Source of the DNA: Mycolicibacter senuensis
GTDB taxonomy: Bacteria > Actinomycetota > Actinomycetes > Mycobacteriales > Mycobacteriaceae
Length of the DNA stretch: 64,000 nucleotides
Direction: 5' to 3'
Assembly (NCBI RefSeq): GCF_002101885.1
Contig: NZ_LQPS01000027.1
Coordinates: forward strand, 1-64,000
Part shown: positions 24,702 to 33,279 of the stretch, in pieces
Position numbering within the stretch: the stretch's first letter is position 1
Layout: each line of letters starts with the position of its first letter
Program-made: the position numbers and the translations under genes
Notes under the pieces: model-generated
Databases searched by the model: none
Told to the model about the DNA's origin: nothing
Seen by the model: the letters and a program-made list of their open reading frames with translations, nothing else

Positions 24702-25743
24702 TCAAACTTTGACACGGCGGGTGCTGGGCTCCAGCCTGGTCGACCTGCTCACCGGGCCGCACGGGGTCGACCGCTACACCGAGCTGGTGTCACCGACCTG
24801 GAGCCGCGCCGACGCCCGCGCCCGGGTCGTCGCCGTGCGGCGCGCCACCCCGCGCAGCGTGACTCTGCTCTTGGAACCCAACGGCGCGTTCGGCGGGTTC
24901 AAGGCGGGCCAGCACATCAACCTGTCCGTCGAGATCGACGGGCGCCGGCGCACCCGGTGTTACTCGCCGGCCAGCGCCGAGGGGCAGCGGCTCATCGAGC
25001 TCACCATCGGGCGCCACGAGGCCGGCCTGGTCTCCGAGCACCTGTACCGCAACGCCCGGCCCGGCATGGTCGTCGGGCTGGACAAGGTCGGCGGCGACTT
25101 CGTGCTGCCGGCGATCCGCCCGCGGCGCATCCTGCTGGTCTCCGGTGGCAGCGGCATCACCCCTGTGATGTCGATGGCGCGCACCCTGCTCGCCGAACGC
25201 TATGCGGGCCGGCTGACGTTCATCCACTACGCGCGCACTCCCGAGGAGGCCTGCTACCGCGACGAACTCGCCGCGATGCCGCGGGTGCAGGTGCTGCACG
25301 GCTACACCCGCGCACCGGAAGCCGGCGATTTGCGCGGCCACTTCGACGCCGAGCACCTGCGGGCGGCCGGACCGGAGCCGGATGCGGTGTACGTGTGCGG
25401 CCCGCCGGCGCTGGTGGCCGCGGTGCGCGAGCAGCGGCCCGACGCGATTTCGGAGAGCTTCGTGCCGCCGCAATTCACCGCCGACCCGTCCGGTGGTCAG
25501 GTCACCTTCCTCGGCAGCACCATCGCGGTGGCCGATGACGGGCGGTCGCTGCTGGAGCAGGCCGAATCGGCCGGACTGCAACCGGCCAGCGGATGCCGGA
25601 TGGGCATCTGTCACAGCTGCACCTGCCGCAAAACCGCCGGCACGGTGCGAAATCTGATCACCGGGGCGGTCTCGACCGCCGAGAGCGAAGACATCCAGAT
25701 CTGTGTGTCGGTGCCCGTCGGCGACGTCGAAATCGACCTGTAG
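24694..25743 (+). CDS. Ferredoxin-NADP reductase-type oxidoreductase with 2Fe-2S domain (Rv3230c-like), electron donor to desaturase
   Basis: A 349-residue NAD(P)H-dependent electron-transfer protein. The FAD domain (about 50-140) has RCYSPAS, the flavin-binding RxYS motif. The pyridine-nucleotide domain has LVSGGSGITPVMSMAR and AVYVCGPPALV. A plant-type 2Fe-2S domain follows, with CRMGICHSCTC giving three Cys ligands and QICVSVP the fourth. This order matches Rv3230c, the partner of DesA3 in M. tuberculosis. It should feed electrons to the desaturase encoded 100 bases downstream. No ribosome site is evident, so the message may be leaderless or nearly so. Confidence 0.9.
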   Translation: MFTQTLTRRVLGSSLVDLLTGPHGVDRYTELVSPTWSRADARARVVAVRRATPRSVTLLLEPNGAFGGFKAGQHINLSVEIDGRRRTRCYSPASAEGQRLIELTIGRHEAGLVSEHLYRNARPGMVVGLDKVGGDFVLPAIRPRRILLVSGGSGITPVMSMARTLLAERYAGRLTFIHYARTPEEACYRDELAAMPRVQVLHGYTRAPEAGDLRGHFDAEHLRAAGPEPDAVYVCGPPALVAAVREQRPDAISESFVPPQFTADPSGGQVTFLGSTIAVADDGRSLLEQAESAGLQPASGCRMGICHSCTCRKTAGTVRNLITGAVSTAESEDIQICVSVPVGDVEIDL

Positions 25744-25758
25744 GACCAATGACCACCC

Positions 25759-25816
25759 GTGAGTCGGAATCACACGACGCCACCACCGCGTGTCGCGTCG
25801 GGAGATTCCGAGTCAC
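25759..25816 (+). repeat. Inverted repeat between reductase and desaturase genes
   Basis: GTGAGTCGGAATC (25759-25771) and GATTCCGAGTCAC (25804-25816) pair at 12 of 13 positions around a 32-base loop that itself contains ACACG/CGTGT. The RNA would form a stem about 28 bases before the desaturase ATG. It has no T-run after it, so it is more likely a processing or attenuation structure than a terminator. Confidence 0.6.
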
Positions 25817-25843
25817 AGAAAACGACGAGTAAAGGAGCCAACC

Positions 25844-26959
25844 ATGACGCAGTCAGTCCTCGAGCGGCCGCAGACCGAACAGCCGCAACTCGAACAGCCG
25901 CTGGCCGGCAATCGCCCGGGCCTCCCGGCCAACCTCGACGCGTTCGGCGCAGAACTCGACGCCATCCGCCAAGAAGTCCTCGATGATCTCGGCGAGCGCG
26001 ACGCCGAGTACATCCACAACATCATCAAGGCGCAGCGCACGCTTGAGGTCGGTGGGCGCGCCCTGCTGTTCTTCAGCATCATCCCGCCGGCCTGGCTGGC
26101 CGGCACGGTCATGCTGGGGTTGTCGAAGATCCTCGACAACATGGAGATCGGCCACAATGTCATGCACGGCCAGTACGACTGGATGGGCGAACCCGCGTTG
26201 TACGGCAAGGACTTCGAGTGGGACAACGCCTGCCCGGGCGATCAGTGGCGGCACTCGCACAACTACATGCACCACACCCACACCAACATCGTCGGGATGG
26301 ATCGCGATGTCGGCTACGGCATCCTGCGGATGAGCGAAAAACAGCCCTGGGAGCCCTACTTTCTGGGCAACCCGCTCTACGCGTTCCTGCTGATGGTGTT
26401 GTTCCAGTACGGGGTGGCGGTGCACGAGCTGGAGACCGAACGCATCCGGGCCGGCGAGATCGGATTCGCCGACAAGCGCGAGATGCTGCGGGAGACCTGG
26501 CAGAAGGTGCGCCGCCAGACCCTCAAGGACTACGTGGCCTTCCCGCTGTTGGCGGGCCCGTTCGCGCCGCTGGTGTTCGCGGGCAACCTGTCCGCCAACC
26601 TGATGCGCAACGTGTGGTCCTACACCATCATCTTCTGCGGGCACTTCCCCGATGGCACACAGGAATTCACCGTCGAGGAGACCGAGAACGAGTCCCGCGG
26701 AATGTGGTACTACCGCCAGATTCTCGGTTCGGCGAACCTGACCGGCGGCAAGTGGTTCCACATCCTGACCGGCAACCTGTCGTTCCAGGTGGAGCACCAC
26801 CTGTTCCCCGACCTGCCCGCGCACCGCTACGCCGAAATCGCACCGCGGGTGCGCGAGATCTGCGAACGCTACGGCGTCCCGTACAACACCGGCCCGCTGC
26901 TCAAGCAGTTCGGCAGCGTGGTCCGCAAGATCTGGAAGCTGGCGCTGCCCTGGAATTAG
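25844..26959 (+). CDS. desA3: DesA3-like membrane fatty acyl-CoA desaturase
   Basis: Membrane di-iron desaturase that introduces a cis double bond into stearoyl-type acyl-CoA. The 371-residue protein has the three histidine boxes: HNVMHGQYDW, HSHNYMHHTHTN and QVEHHLFPDLPAHRY, with hydrophobic helices between (LFFSIIPPAWLAGTVMLG; NPLYAFLLMVLFQYG). I chose ATG 25844, which has AAAGGAG 8 bases upstream; the longer frame from 25790 runs through the intergenic hairpin. It pairs with the upstream reductase, as Rv3229c does with Rv3230c. Confidence 0.92.
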   Translation: MTQSVLERPQTEQPQLEQPLAGNRPGLPANLDAFGAELDAIRQEVLDDLGERDAEYIHNIIKAQRTLEVGGRALLFFSIIPPAWLAGTVMLGLSKILDNMEIGHNVMHGQYDWMGEPALYGKDFEWDNACPGDQWRHSHNYMHHTHTNIVGMDRDVGYGILRMSEKQPWEPYFLGNPLYAFLLMVLFQYGVAVHELETERIRAGEIGFADKREMLRETWQKVRRQTLKDYVAFPLLAGPFAPLVFAGNLSANLMRNVWSYTIIFCGHFPDGTQEFTVEETENESRGMWYYRQILGSANLTGGKWFHILTGNLSFQVEHHLFPDLPAHRYAEIAPRVREICERYGVPYNTGPLLKQFGSVVRKIWKLALPWN

Positions 26960-26972
26960 CGGGCAACAGGGG

Positions 26973-27185
26973 CTACTCGACCCCGACGGTGACCTCGGTC
27001 GATTTGATGAACACCGTCGCCGGCTGACCGACCTCGAGGCCGAGTTCGAGGGCGGCGTCGCGGGTGACCGACGAGGTGATCACCTGCTCGCCGCCGTCGA
27101 GCCGGATCTTGACCACAGCCATCACTGCGCCGACGTCCAGGTCGGTGATGGTTCCGGTGAGTTGATTGCGCGTTGAGAGTCGCAT
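26973..27185 (-). CDS. Molbindin-like (Mop/TOBE domain) protein
   Basis: A 70-residue single Mop domain: RLSTRNQLTGTITDLDVGAV, then VVKIRLDGGEQVITSSVTRDAALELGL in two parts, then ATVFIKSTEVTVGVE. This is the small oligomeric beta-barrel fold that binds molybdate or tungstate, as in molbindins and the C-terminal domain of ModE. I chose ATG 27185, which has GAGGACC before it and starts the protein at the conserved MRLSTRNQ. It lies convergent with the desaturase gene and has no molybdenum-transport gene nearby. Confidence 0.88.
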   Translation of the reverse strand: MRLSTRNQLTGTITDLDVGAVMAVVKIRLDGGEQVITSSVTRDAALELGLEVGQPATVFIKSTEVTVGVE

Positions 27186-27231
27186 GGTGGTCCTCTTCGA
27201 TTCTCCGTGCCCCTGACGGGTCAACCGTAGA

Positions 27232-27840
27232 TCAGCGCCGGGGACCCAGCAGGGCAATCGACGCATCGACCGCCGGCTCGATGATCGCGCCGATGTCGGT
27301 GCCGTCCTCGACTGCCAGCGCGGTCAGCTCCCGCAGGCCGCCCAGCAGGATCACCGCCAGTGCCGGGCTCAACGGCGGCAGGTCCACACGCGCGAATCCC
27401 GGGCTACCGCTGAGTTCGACCAGCAGGTTCGACATCAGATCCAGACCGCGCCGCTGGGCGGGCCGCGCCACTTCGCCCAGGGAGGGCAGTTCGCGGATCC
27501 AGCTCAGCGTGATGGCCGGCCGGGACCGGATCTGGGCGACGTAGGCCCCCACCGCGTGGCGGATCTGCTCCTGCCAGTCGGCCTGCGGATCGACCGCGGC
27601 GCGGATCCGCAGGGCCAGCGCCTCGTTGTCGGCGCGCAACAACTCCAGGAAGCATTCCTCCTTGCTGGCGAAGCGGTCATAGAAGGTGCGCTTGGAGGTT
27701 CGGGCGGCGCGCACGATGTCGGCGACGGTGCTGGCGCGGTAGCCGCGCTCGGCGATCGAGTCGGCCAGGCCGTCGAGCAGCCGGCGCCGAAACGGGTCGG
27801 CGGCGCCCGTCACCTCGCCGTCGGCCGCCAGCGCCGTCAT
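27232..27840 (-). CDS. TetR-family regulator divergent from a P450
   Basis: A 202-residue repressor. The helix-turn-helix region is RRLLDGLADSIAERGYRAST, VADIVRAARTSKRTFYDRFASK, and the remainder is a helical ligand-binding domain. It faces the P450 gene at 27948 across 107 bases that hold two perfect inverted repeats with shared GGTAC arms, so it very probably controls itself and the P450. The inducing ligand may be the P450 substrate; that is inference. Confidence 0.88.
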   Translation of the reverse strand: MTALAADGEVTGAADPFRRRLLDGLADSIAERGYRASTVADIVRAARTSKRTFYDRFASKEECFLELLRADNEALALRIRAAVDPQADWQEQIRHAVGAYVAQIRSRPAITLSWIRELPSLGEVARPAQRRGLDLMSNLLVELSGSPGFARVDLPPLSPALAVILLGGLRELTALAVEDGTDIGAIIEPAVDASIALLGPRR

Positions 27841-27874
27841 CCCCGCACCTCTCCCGTGAGCCTTGCCAGTCCCT

Positions 27875-27890
27875 GGTACTAGAGAGTACC
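27875..27890. promoter_or_regulatory. Perfect inverted repeat, candidate TetR operator 1
   Basis: GGTACT-AGAG-AGTACC, a perfect 6-bp repeat with a 4-base centre, 35 bases upstream of the TetR ATG. Confidence 0.65.
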
Positions 27891-27906
27891 GTGTTCGCCA
27901 AGCGTT

Positions 27907-27924
27907 TGGTACGCGTCGGTACCA
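27907..27924. promoter_or_regulatory. Perfect inverted repeat, candidate TetR operator 2
   Basis: TGGTAC-GCGTCG-GTACCA, a perfect 6-bp repeat with a 6-base centre, 24-41 bases upstream of the P450 ATG. It shares the GGTAC arm with the repeat at 27875. Confidence 0.65.
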
Positions 27925-27947
27925 CAGATCGCCTCGGGAGGCATCGC

Positions 27948-29297
27948 ATGACCCAGACGGTTACCAACCAGACCCCGCAGCGGCACGACGCCGAGGGCGC
28001 ACCGGCGATCAAACTCCCGCCCAAGCCGCCGATTCCCAAGGTGGTGAGCGCCCTGCTGTTCACCCTGGACCGGCGCCGGCTGATGGGTGCCCTGACGCGC
28101 CGCTACGGCGCCGCCTTCACCGTCGACAGTCCGGTGTTCGGGCCGACGGTCTTCGTGACCGAACCGGACCTGGCCAAGCAGGTGTTCCTGGCCAACCCCG
28201 AGGACCTCGGCAACATCCAGCCCAACCTGTCCCGGATCCTCGGGCCCGGCTCGGTGTTCGCCCTCGACGGCGCCGAGCACCGCCGCCGTCGCAATCTGTT
28301 GAGCCCGCCGTTCCACGGCAAGAGCATTCGGGCCTACGAGCAGATCGTCGTCGAGGAGACGCGCCGCGAGATCGCCGACTGGCCGATCGGCAAACCCTTC
28401 GAGACGCTGTCGCCGATGAACCGGATCACCCTGAACGTGATTCTGCGGGCGATCTTCGGGGCGGAAGGCGCTGAACTGGACCAATTGCGGGCGGGCCTGC
28501 CCAAGTGGGTGACGCTGGGTTCGCGGCTGGTGGCACTGCCCATGCCGATCCGCAACTATGGGCGGTTCACCCCATGGGGCCGGTTGGCCGCGTGGCGTGA
28601 ACAGTACGAAGCGATTCTGGACAAGCTGATCGACGACGTGCGCGCCGACCCGAACTTCGAGAACCGCACCGACGTGCTGACACTGCTGCTGAGCAGCAGC
28701 TACGACGACGGTACGGCGATGACCCGCCAGGAGATCGGCGACGAGCTGCTGACCTTTCTGGCGGCCGGCCATGAGACCACGGCGTCGACGATGGCCTGGG
28801 TGTTCGAGCGGCTAAGCCGCCATCCGCGGCTGCTCGACGAGCTCACCGCCGAGGCCGGAACCGACGAGAACAAGTTGCGGCGCGCCACGATTCGCGAGGT
28901 CCAGCGGGTGCGTACCGTGATCGACTTCGCCGGCCGGCACGTCTACGCTCCCAGCGTCCAGATCGGCGAATGGGTCATTCCCCGCGGGTACGGGGTGATC
29001 GTGGGACTCAACCAGATCCACCAGAACCCCGCCGTGTTCGACGAGCCGAACCGCTTCGATCCGCAGCGCTACCTCGAGGGCAGCCCGTCGGCGTTCGAAT
29101 GGCTGCCCTACGGCGGCGGCAGCCGGCGCTGCCCGGGCTCGGCGTTCGCCAACCTGGAGATGGACCTCGTGTTGCGAACCGTGTTGCGGCACTTCGCTAT
29201 CGAACCCAGCGCTGCGCCGGGGGAGAAGTACCACTCCCGGGGCGTGGCCTTCACACCGAAGAACGGTGGGCGGATCACCGTGCACCGCCGCGGCTAA
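27948..29297 (+). CDS. Cytochrome P450 (CYP138-like type)
   Basis: A 449-residue haem monooxygenase. The oxygen-binding I-helix is TFLAAGHETTASTMAW, the K-helix ExxR is REVQRVRT, and the haem-binding loop is LPYGGGSRRCPGSAFA with the proximal Cys. The FxxGxxxCxG phenylalanine is replaced by the P-Y-G-G form common to several actinobacterial families. I chose ATG 27948 because GGGAGG lies 6 bases upstream; the longer frame includes the operator. Similarity to the M. tuberculosis CYP138 type is an impression, not a database result. Substrate unknown. A divergent TetR gene should regulate it. Confidence 0.9.
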   Translation: MTQTVTNQTPQRHDAEGAPAIKLPPKPPIPKVVSALLFTLDRRRLMGALTRRYGAAFTVDSPVFGPTVFVTEPDLAKQVFLANPEDLGNIQPNLSRILGPGSVFALDGAEHRRRRNLLSPPFHGKSIRAYEQIVVEETRREIADWPIGKPFETLSPMNRITLNVILRAIFGAEGAELDQLRAGLPKWVTLGSRLVALPMPIRNYGRFTPWGRLAAWREQYEAILDKLIDDVRADPNFENRTDVLTLLLSSSYDDGTAMTRQEIGDELLTFLAAGHETTASTMAWVFERLSRHPRLLDELTAEAGTDENKLRRATIREVQRVRTVIDFAGRHVYAPSVQIGEWVIPRGYGVIVGLNQIHQNPAVFDEPNRFDPQRYLEGSPSAFEWLPYGGGSRRCPGSAFANLEMDLVLRTVLRHFAIEPSAAPGEKYHSRGVAFTPKNGGRITVHRRG

Positions 29298-29335
29298 GAT
29301 GCGCTGATGAGCGACAGGCCGCGCAACGTGTCGAG

Positions 29336-29767
29336 ATGTTCAACGCCGCGATCGAACACACCATCCCCGCCGCGCATCGGATGGGGGTGCAGGTCGTCGA
29401 GGTCGGCGATGGCTACGCCGCCGCCACCGTCCCGTTCGAGGGCAACGGCAACCACTTCGGGGTGGTGTATGCCGGCGTGCAGTTCACCGTGGCCGAGGTC
29501 CTCGGCGGCATCATCGCGTTGAGCAGCTTCGATACCGCCAGGTACTTCCCGCTGGTGAAGAACATCGACATCTCATTCGTCGGGATGGCCAAATCACAGC
29601 TGCGGGCCGAGGCCTGCCTCGATGCCGCCGAGATCGCCCGGATCGGCGCCGAGGCCGCCGAACGAGGCAAGGCCGACTACACCCTGGAGGCCGTGGTCAC
29701 CGACGCCGACGGCAACACCGTCGCCACCACCCGCGGGCTGTATCAGCTGCGGACACACGGCAAGTAG
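29336..29767 (+). CDS. Hotdog-fold thioesterase (DUF4442/PaaI-like), 5' end possibly frameshifted
   Basis: A 143-residue hotdog protein: FNAAIEHTIPAAHRMGVQVV, YAAATVPFEGNGNHFGVVYA and VAEVLGGIIALSSF outline the first strand, central helix and loop. ATG 29336 is the first in-frame start and lacks a ribosome site. A better start context is ATG 29307, whose frame reads MSDRPRNV and then diverges; adding one base near 29316 would join it to AAQRVEMFNAA. So either the start is unusual or one base has been lost. It follows the P450 gene by 38 bases on the same strand. Confidence 0.75.
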   Translation: MFNAAIEHTIPAAHRMGVQVVEVGDGYAAATVPFEGNGNHFGVVYAGVQFTVAEVLGGIIALSSFDTARYFPLVKNIDISFVGMAKSQLRAEACLDAAEIARIGAEAAERGKADYTLEAVVTDADGNTVATTRGLYQLRTHGK

Positions 29768-29787
29768 TCGCCCGGTGCTCGACGGCG

Positions 29788-30291
29788 CTACGGCTGACGC
29801 TGCAGCTGCCAGTCCGGCCGGATGTAGTGGCAGGTGTAGCCGTTCGGGAACCGCTCCAGGTAGTCCTGGTGCTCGGGTTCGGCCTCCCAGAAATCACCGG
29901 CCGGGCTGACCTCGGTCACCACCTTGCCGGGCCAGCGTCCGGACGCGTCCACCTCGGCGATGGTGTCCAGCGCGACCTGCCGCTGCTCGTCATCGACGTA
30001 GAAGATCGCCGACCGGTAGCTCGGCCCGACGTCGTTGCCTTGCCGGTTGCGGGTGGTCGGGTCGTGGATGGCGAAGAAGAACTCCAGCAGGCTGCGGTAG
30101 TCGGTCGCCGACGGGTCAAAGGTGATCTCGATGGCCTCGGCGTGGTTGCCGTGGTTGCGGTAGGTGGCGTTCGGTACCTCGCCGCCGGTGTAGCCGACCC
30201 GGGTGGCCACCACCCCGGGTTGCCTGCGGATCAGATCCTGCATGCCCCAGAAGCACCCGCCGGCCAGTATCGCTTTCGGGAAATCAGTCAT
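29788..30291 (-). CDS. msrA: MsrA, peptide methionine-S-sulfoxide reductase
   Basis: Repairs methionine-S-sulfoxide in oxidised proteins with thioredoxin as reductant. The 167-residue protein has the catalytic motif AGGCFWGMQ near residue 13, GYTGG, and [12 protein letters not shown] with the conserved Glu, then EPEHQDYL. A second Cys (YTCHYIRP) near the C-terminus can resolve the disulphide. Length and start are normal. It is transcribed towards the thioesterase gene and stands behind a P450 gene on the same strand, with no obvious functional tie. Confidence 0.95.
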   Translation of the reverse strand: MTDFPKAILAGGCFWGMQDLIRRQPGVVATRVGYTGGEVPNATYRNHGNHAEAIEITFDPSATDYRSLLEFFFAIHDPTTRNRQGNDVGPSYRSAIFYVDDEQRQVALDTIAEVDASGRWPGKVVTEVSPAGDFWEAEPEHQDYLERFPNGYTCHYIRPDWQLQRQP

Positions 30292-30309
30292 GTCTCCGAT
30301 TATCCCGGC

Positions 30310-31497
30310 TCAGCCCGGGACCGCCAGTGGATAGGAGCGGTAGCTGGTCAACACCGCGCTGGGCTCGCGCTGCGGCGGCGCCTGCGCGGTCAGCTCGGCG
30401 AATCGGCCGAACAGCGCGAGCAGTCCCGACCGGATCTGCATCCGGGCCAGCGGGGCGCCCAGGCAGACGTGCGGGCCGAACCCGAAGCCCAGCTGGCCGG
30501 TCTGCGGCCGGGTCAGGTCGAGCCGGTCGGGTTCGGGAAACACCGCCGGATCCCGGTTGGCGGCGGCCAGCCCGAGCAGGATCGGGGCACCGGTGTCGAT
30601 GACCGCGGTGCCCTTCCCGCGGCCGATCGCGATGGGCGCCTCGGCGACCCGGGAGATCATCATGGCCGGGCTGATGAGCCGGACCAGCTCGTCGACGGCG
30701 TGCGGCGCGGCCCGGGGGTCGGCCAGCAGGCGCCGTTGACCGGGATTCTCGATCAGCAACGCGGTCGCCCCCGTGAGTACCGCCGTGGTGGTGTCGTGCC
30801 CGGCCGACAACAAGAAGATGGCGTTGTGCAGCAGTTCGTCATCGGAGACCGGCAGCCCGCTGGCGGCCACCACCGACAGCAGATCGTGGCCCGGGTCGGC
30901 GCGGCGCAGCGCCAGCAGATCGGCGAGCAGGGCCTTCATCCCGGCAGCGGCGTCGTCGGCGGCGGTGAACACCGACCGCGGCGCCGCCGGCTCCAGCGCG
31001 GCGATGAGCGCCATCGACCAGTCCTGCAGGTTGCCCAGTTCGCTGTCGGGCACCCCCAGCAGGGTGGCGATCGCACCCAGCGGCAACGGTTTGGCGAACT
31101 CGGCCACCAGGTCGAAGCCGGCCGGGTCCAGCGCGGCCGCGAGTGTCCGGGCGCGGGCGGCGACTTCGGCTTCGAAGGAGGCCAGCGCCCGCGGGGTGAA
31201 CGCCCGCGACAGCGGGGCCCGCAGCCGCCGGTGGTCGTCGCCGGACCGGTAGAACAGGTTGTGCTCGACGTGGGTCAGATAGGGCCGGCCCGCATCGAGC
31301 TTGCCGCGGTACAGGTTTCGCCGGTCGGTGCCGGCGCGTTCGTCGCGCAGTATCGCCAGCACGTCGGCGTGACGGGTCAGCACCCACAGTCCCTGGCTGT
31401 TGCGGTGTACCGGGTCCGCGTCGGCGAATCGCCGCTGATACGTCAGCGGATCGGCATGCAGGTCCGGGTCGCGGAAGTCGAAGTCGAGCGCGCCCAT
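30310..31497 (-). CDS. Cytochrome P450, last gene of a five-gene operon
   Basis: A 395-residue P450. The I-helix is LLSAGHDTTTAVLTGA, and the haem loop is GFGFGPHVCLGAPLARMQ with the proximal Cys. The N-terminus FDFRDPDLHADPLTYQRRFA is typical of soluble actinobacterial P450s. ATG 31497 overlaps the hydrolase stop (TGATG), so translation is coupled; the longer frame from 31746 is antisense-like Arg/Pro sequence and was dropped. Its operon (VOC, enoyl-CoA hydratase, TetR, hydrolase, P450) suggests oxidation of a lipid or steroid-like compound. No ferredoxin gene is adjacent. Confidence 0.9.
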   Translation of the reverse strand: MGALDFDFRDPDLHADPLTYQRRFADADPVHRNSQGLWVLTRHADVLAILRDERAGTDRRNLYRGKLDAGRPYLTHVEHNLFYRSGDDHRRLRAPLSRAFTPRALASFEAEVAARARTLAAALDPAGFDLVAEFAKPLPLGAIATLLGVPDSELGNLQDWSMALIAALEPAAPRSVFTAADDAAAGMKALLADLLALRRADPGHDLLSVVAASGLPVSDDELLHNAIFLLSAGHDTTTAVLTGATALLIENPGQRRLLADPRAAPHAVDELVRLISPAMMISRVAEAPIAIGRGKGTAVIDTGAPILLGLAAANRDPAVFPEPDRLDLTRPQTGQLGFGFGPHVCLGAPLARMQIRSGLLALFGRFAELTAQAPPQREPSAVLTSYRSYPLAVPG

Positions 31498-32609
31498 CAG
31501 GTTCGTTCGGCGATCCAGGACGCCACCAGATCGGCGCATACCGTCCGGCTGTCGGTGGGCTGCTCGAAGTAGTGGTCGCCGGCGATGAGGTGCAGTTGCT
31601 TGTCGGTGCTGGCCAACGAGTCGTGGATGTGGTGGGCGTCGCTGGGGAAGACGCCGGTGTCCGCGGTGCCTTGGATCACCAAGGCGGGCAAGGTGATCCG
31701 GCTCAGGTGCGGGGCGCCCTGACAGAACGAGGTCTGCAGGCTCCACATCGACAGCCAGGTTCGCAACGTGCAGTGCGCGGCGATGTTGTACGGCGCCCGG
31801 TTGGCACGCCGCGGGTCACCCAGATAGCACCGGTTCAGCGGACGATCCGACGGGTCGAGCGAGGCATCCAGGTAGCGGGGGTCGGCCCACACCCGGTGCA
31901 CCGAGAACGAGCGATCGTAGGTTCCGGCGGCGTTGAGTCGCTGCAATTCGGCTTGCGCCCACGCGGTGATCCGGTCGTTGCGGTCCCGCTGCGCCTGGCG
32001 GTAGCGGGTGATGAACTCCGGTGGGTACGGCGGCGCGTTCTGCTCGGCGTACATGTCCAGGGCCGGGTCGCACGACAGCGGATCGGACTCGTCGGTCACC
32101 GATGGGTCCATCCAGGCCGTCAGCACCTCCGGACGGCCGGCGTGGGCCTGGGTGGAGACGTACAGGTCGCCGGGCGGCAAAGTATTGACCGCATCGGGCA
32201 CCGGGCCGCCGCCGACCGCGGTGATGTGCGGGTCGACGGCTTGCGACTGGTAGGCGGCCATCAGCGACCCGCCCCCGGAGTTGCCGAGCAACACCACCGT
32301 CTCGACGCCGGCCTGCTCGCGCAGCCACTGCACCCCCGCCGCGATGTCCAGCAGCGCGTGCTCGAGCAGGAAGATCGACTCACCGCTGCGGAACCGGGTG
32401 TTCCAGCCCAGGAAGCCGTAACTGCGTTCGGCGATCAGCGGCGCCAGATAGTGCTCGGCGAAGTCCACGTTGTAGTGGCTGGCGATCACCGCCACCTTCG
32501 GCTTGGCCCCGGCCGGGGTCCAGTACAGCCCCTGCGCGGGGTGATAGCCGGCCGGGTTCACCGCCCCGGTCGCCGATGTCAGCGAAACGAATTCGCGAGT
32601 TACCGCCAC
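31497..32609 (-). CDS. Alpha/beta hydrolase
   Basis: A 370-residue alpha/beta hydrolase. The nucleophile elbow is VVLLGNSGGGSLMAA (Ser in G-N-S-G-G). The Asp is likely in LVIQGTADTGVFPSD and the His in LIAGDHYFEQP, giving a complete triad. An insertion of about 110 residues between strands 5 and 6 forms a large lid. The start is ATG 32609, 16 bases after the TetR stop. It overlaps the P450 start by 1 base. An ester or thioester of a lipid intermediate is a plausible substrate, but this is inference from neighbours. Confidence 0.85.
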   Translation of the reverse strand: MAVTREFVSLTSATGAVNPAGYHPAQGLYWTPAGAKPKVAVIASHYNVDFAEHYLAPLIAERSYGFLGWNTRFRSGESIFLLEHALLDIAAGVQWLREQAGVETVVLLGNSGGGSLMAAYQSQAVDPHITAVGGGPVPDAVNTLPPGDLYVSTQAHAGRPEVLTAWMDPSVTDESDPLSCDPALDMYAEQNAPPYPPEFITRYRQAQRDRNDRITAWAQAELQRLNAAGTYDRSFSVHRVWADPRYLDASLDPSDRPLNRCYLGDPRRANRAPYNIAAHCTLRTWLSMWSLQTSFCQGAPHLSRITLPALVIQGTADTGVFPSDAHHIHDSLASTDKQLHLIAGDHYFEQPTDSRTVCADLVASWIAERT

Positions 32610-32625
32610 TGCTCAACTCCTTTTG

Positions 32626-33279
32626 TTATGAACCCTGTTCGCGCCAGCTCACCGACCGATACCAGGTGTCGGTGAGGGTCTTGATCGCCGCTTCGTCGTC
32701 GAGTTCGCGGCCCGCCACGTCACCGCCGGCCACCAGCCAGACGTAGGTGAAGTGGTTGAGCATGGCCACGATGGCCGACCCGACCAGCTCCGGATCCGCG
32801 TCGGTCCCGAAGCCCTTGCGCTGGGCCATGCGCACCGTCTGCGCCACCCAGTCGATCGCGTCGGCGCACATGTCGCGCCAGCGCTGGGCGAACTCGTCGT
32901 TGATCATCGCCAGCTGGAACACCCCGACCATGACGCCGAGGTGTTCGCGGTAGGTCTCCCAGTGCGCCCGCACCGATTCCTCGATGATCTCCCGCAGGTC
33001 CTGGCCGGGGTGCAACGCCTGCACCGCACGGCTTTTGGCCAAGGCCCGGAAGTCCTCGGCCAGCGATGCCAGCAGGTCTTCCTTGGAGTCGAAGTAGTGG
33101 TAGAACGACGCCGGTGACCGCCTGGCCGCCGAGGTGATGTCGGTGATCGTCGTCTTGAAGAAGCCCTTGCGGGCAATCACCTCGCGGGCGGCCTGTTCCA
33201 GGCGGGCCTGGGTGTCACGGCCCCGCACGGTGGGACGGCTGCCGGCGGACGCGCCCGCCAGCCCGCTTCGGGCCGTCAC
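32626..33279 (-). CDS. TetR-family regulator inside the lipid-type operon
   Basis: A 217-residue TetR repressor with helix-turn-helix QARLEQAAREVIARKGFFKT, ITDITSAARRSPASFYHYFDSK, then a ligand-binding domain with RWRDMCADAIDWVAQTV. Its ATG overlaps the enoyl-CoA hydratase stop by 4 bases, so it belongs to that operon and may sense an acyl-CoA or ring intermediate produced by it. No clear operator separate from the 34755 box was found. Confidence 0.86.
   Translation of the reverse strand: MTARSGLAGASAGSRPTVRGRDTQARLEQAAREVIARKGFFKTTITDITSAARRSPASFYHYFDSKEDLLASLAEDFRALAKSRAVQALHPGQDLREIIEESVRAHWETYREHLGVMVGVFQLAMINDEFAQRWRDMCADAIDWVAQTVRMAQRKGFGTDADPELVGSAIVAMLNHFTYVWLVAGGDVAGRELDDEAAIKTLTDTWYRSVSWREQGS

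Noticed and set aside
25749..25832. 27-codon frame before the desaturase, considered as a leader peptide
   Set aside because: It runs through the hairpin and has no ribosome site of note, so the inverted repeat explains the sequence better.
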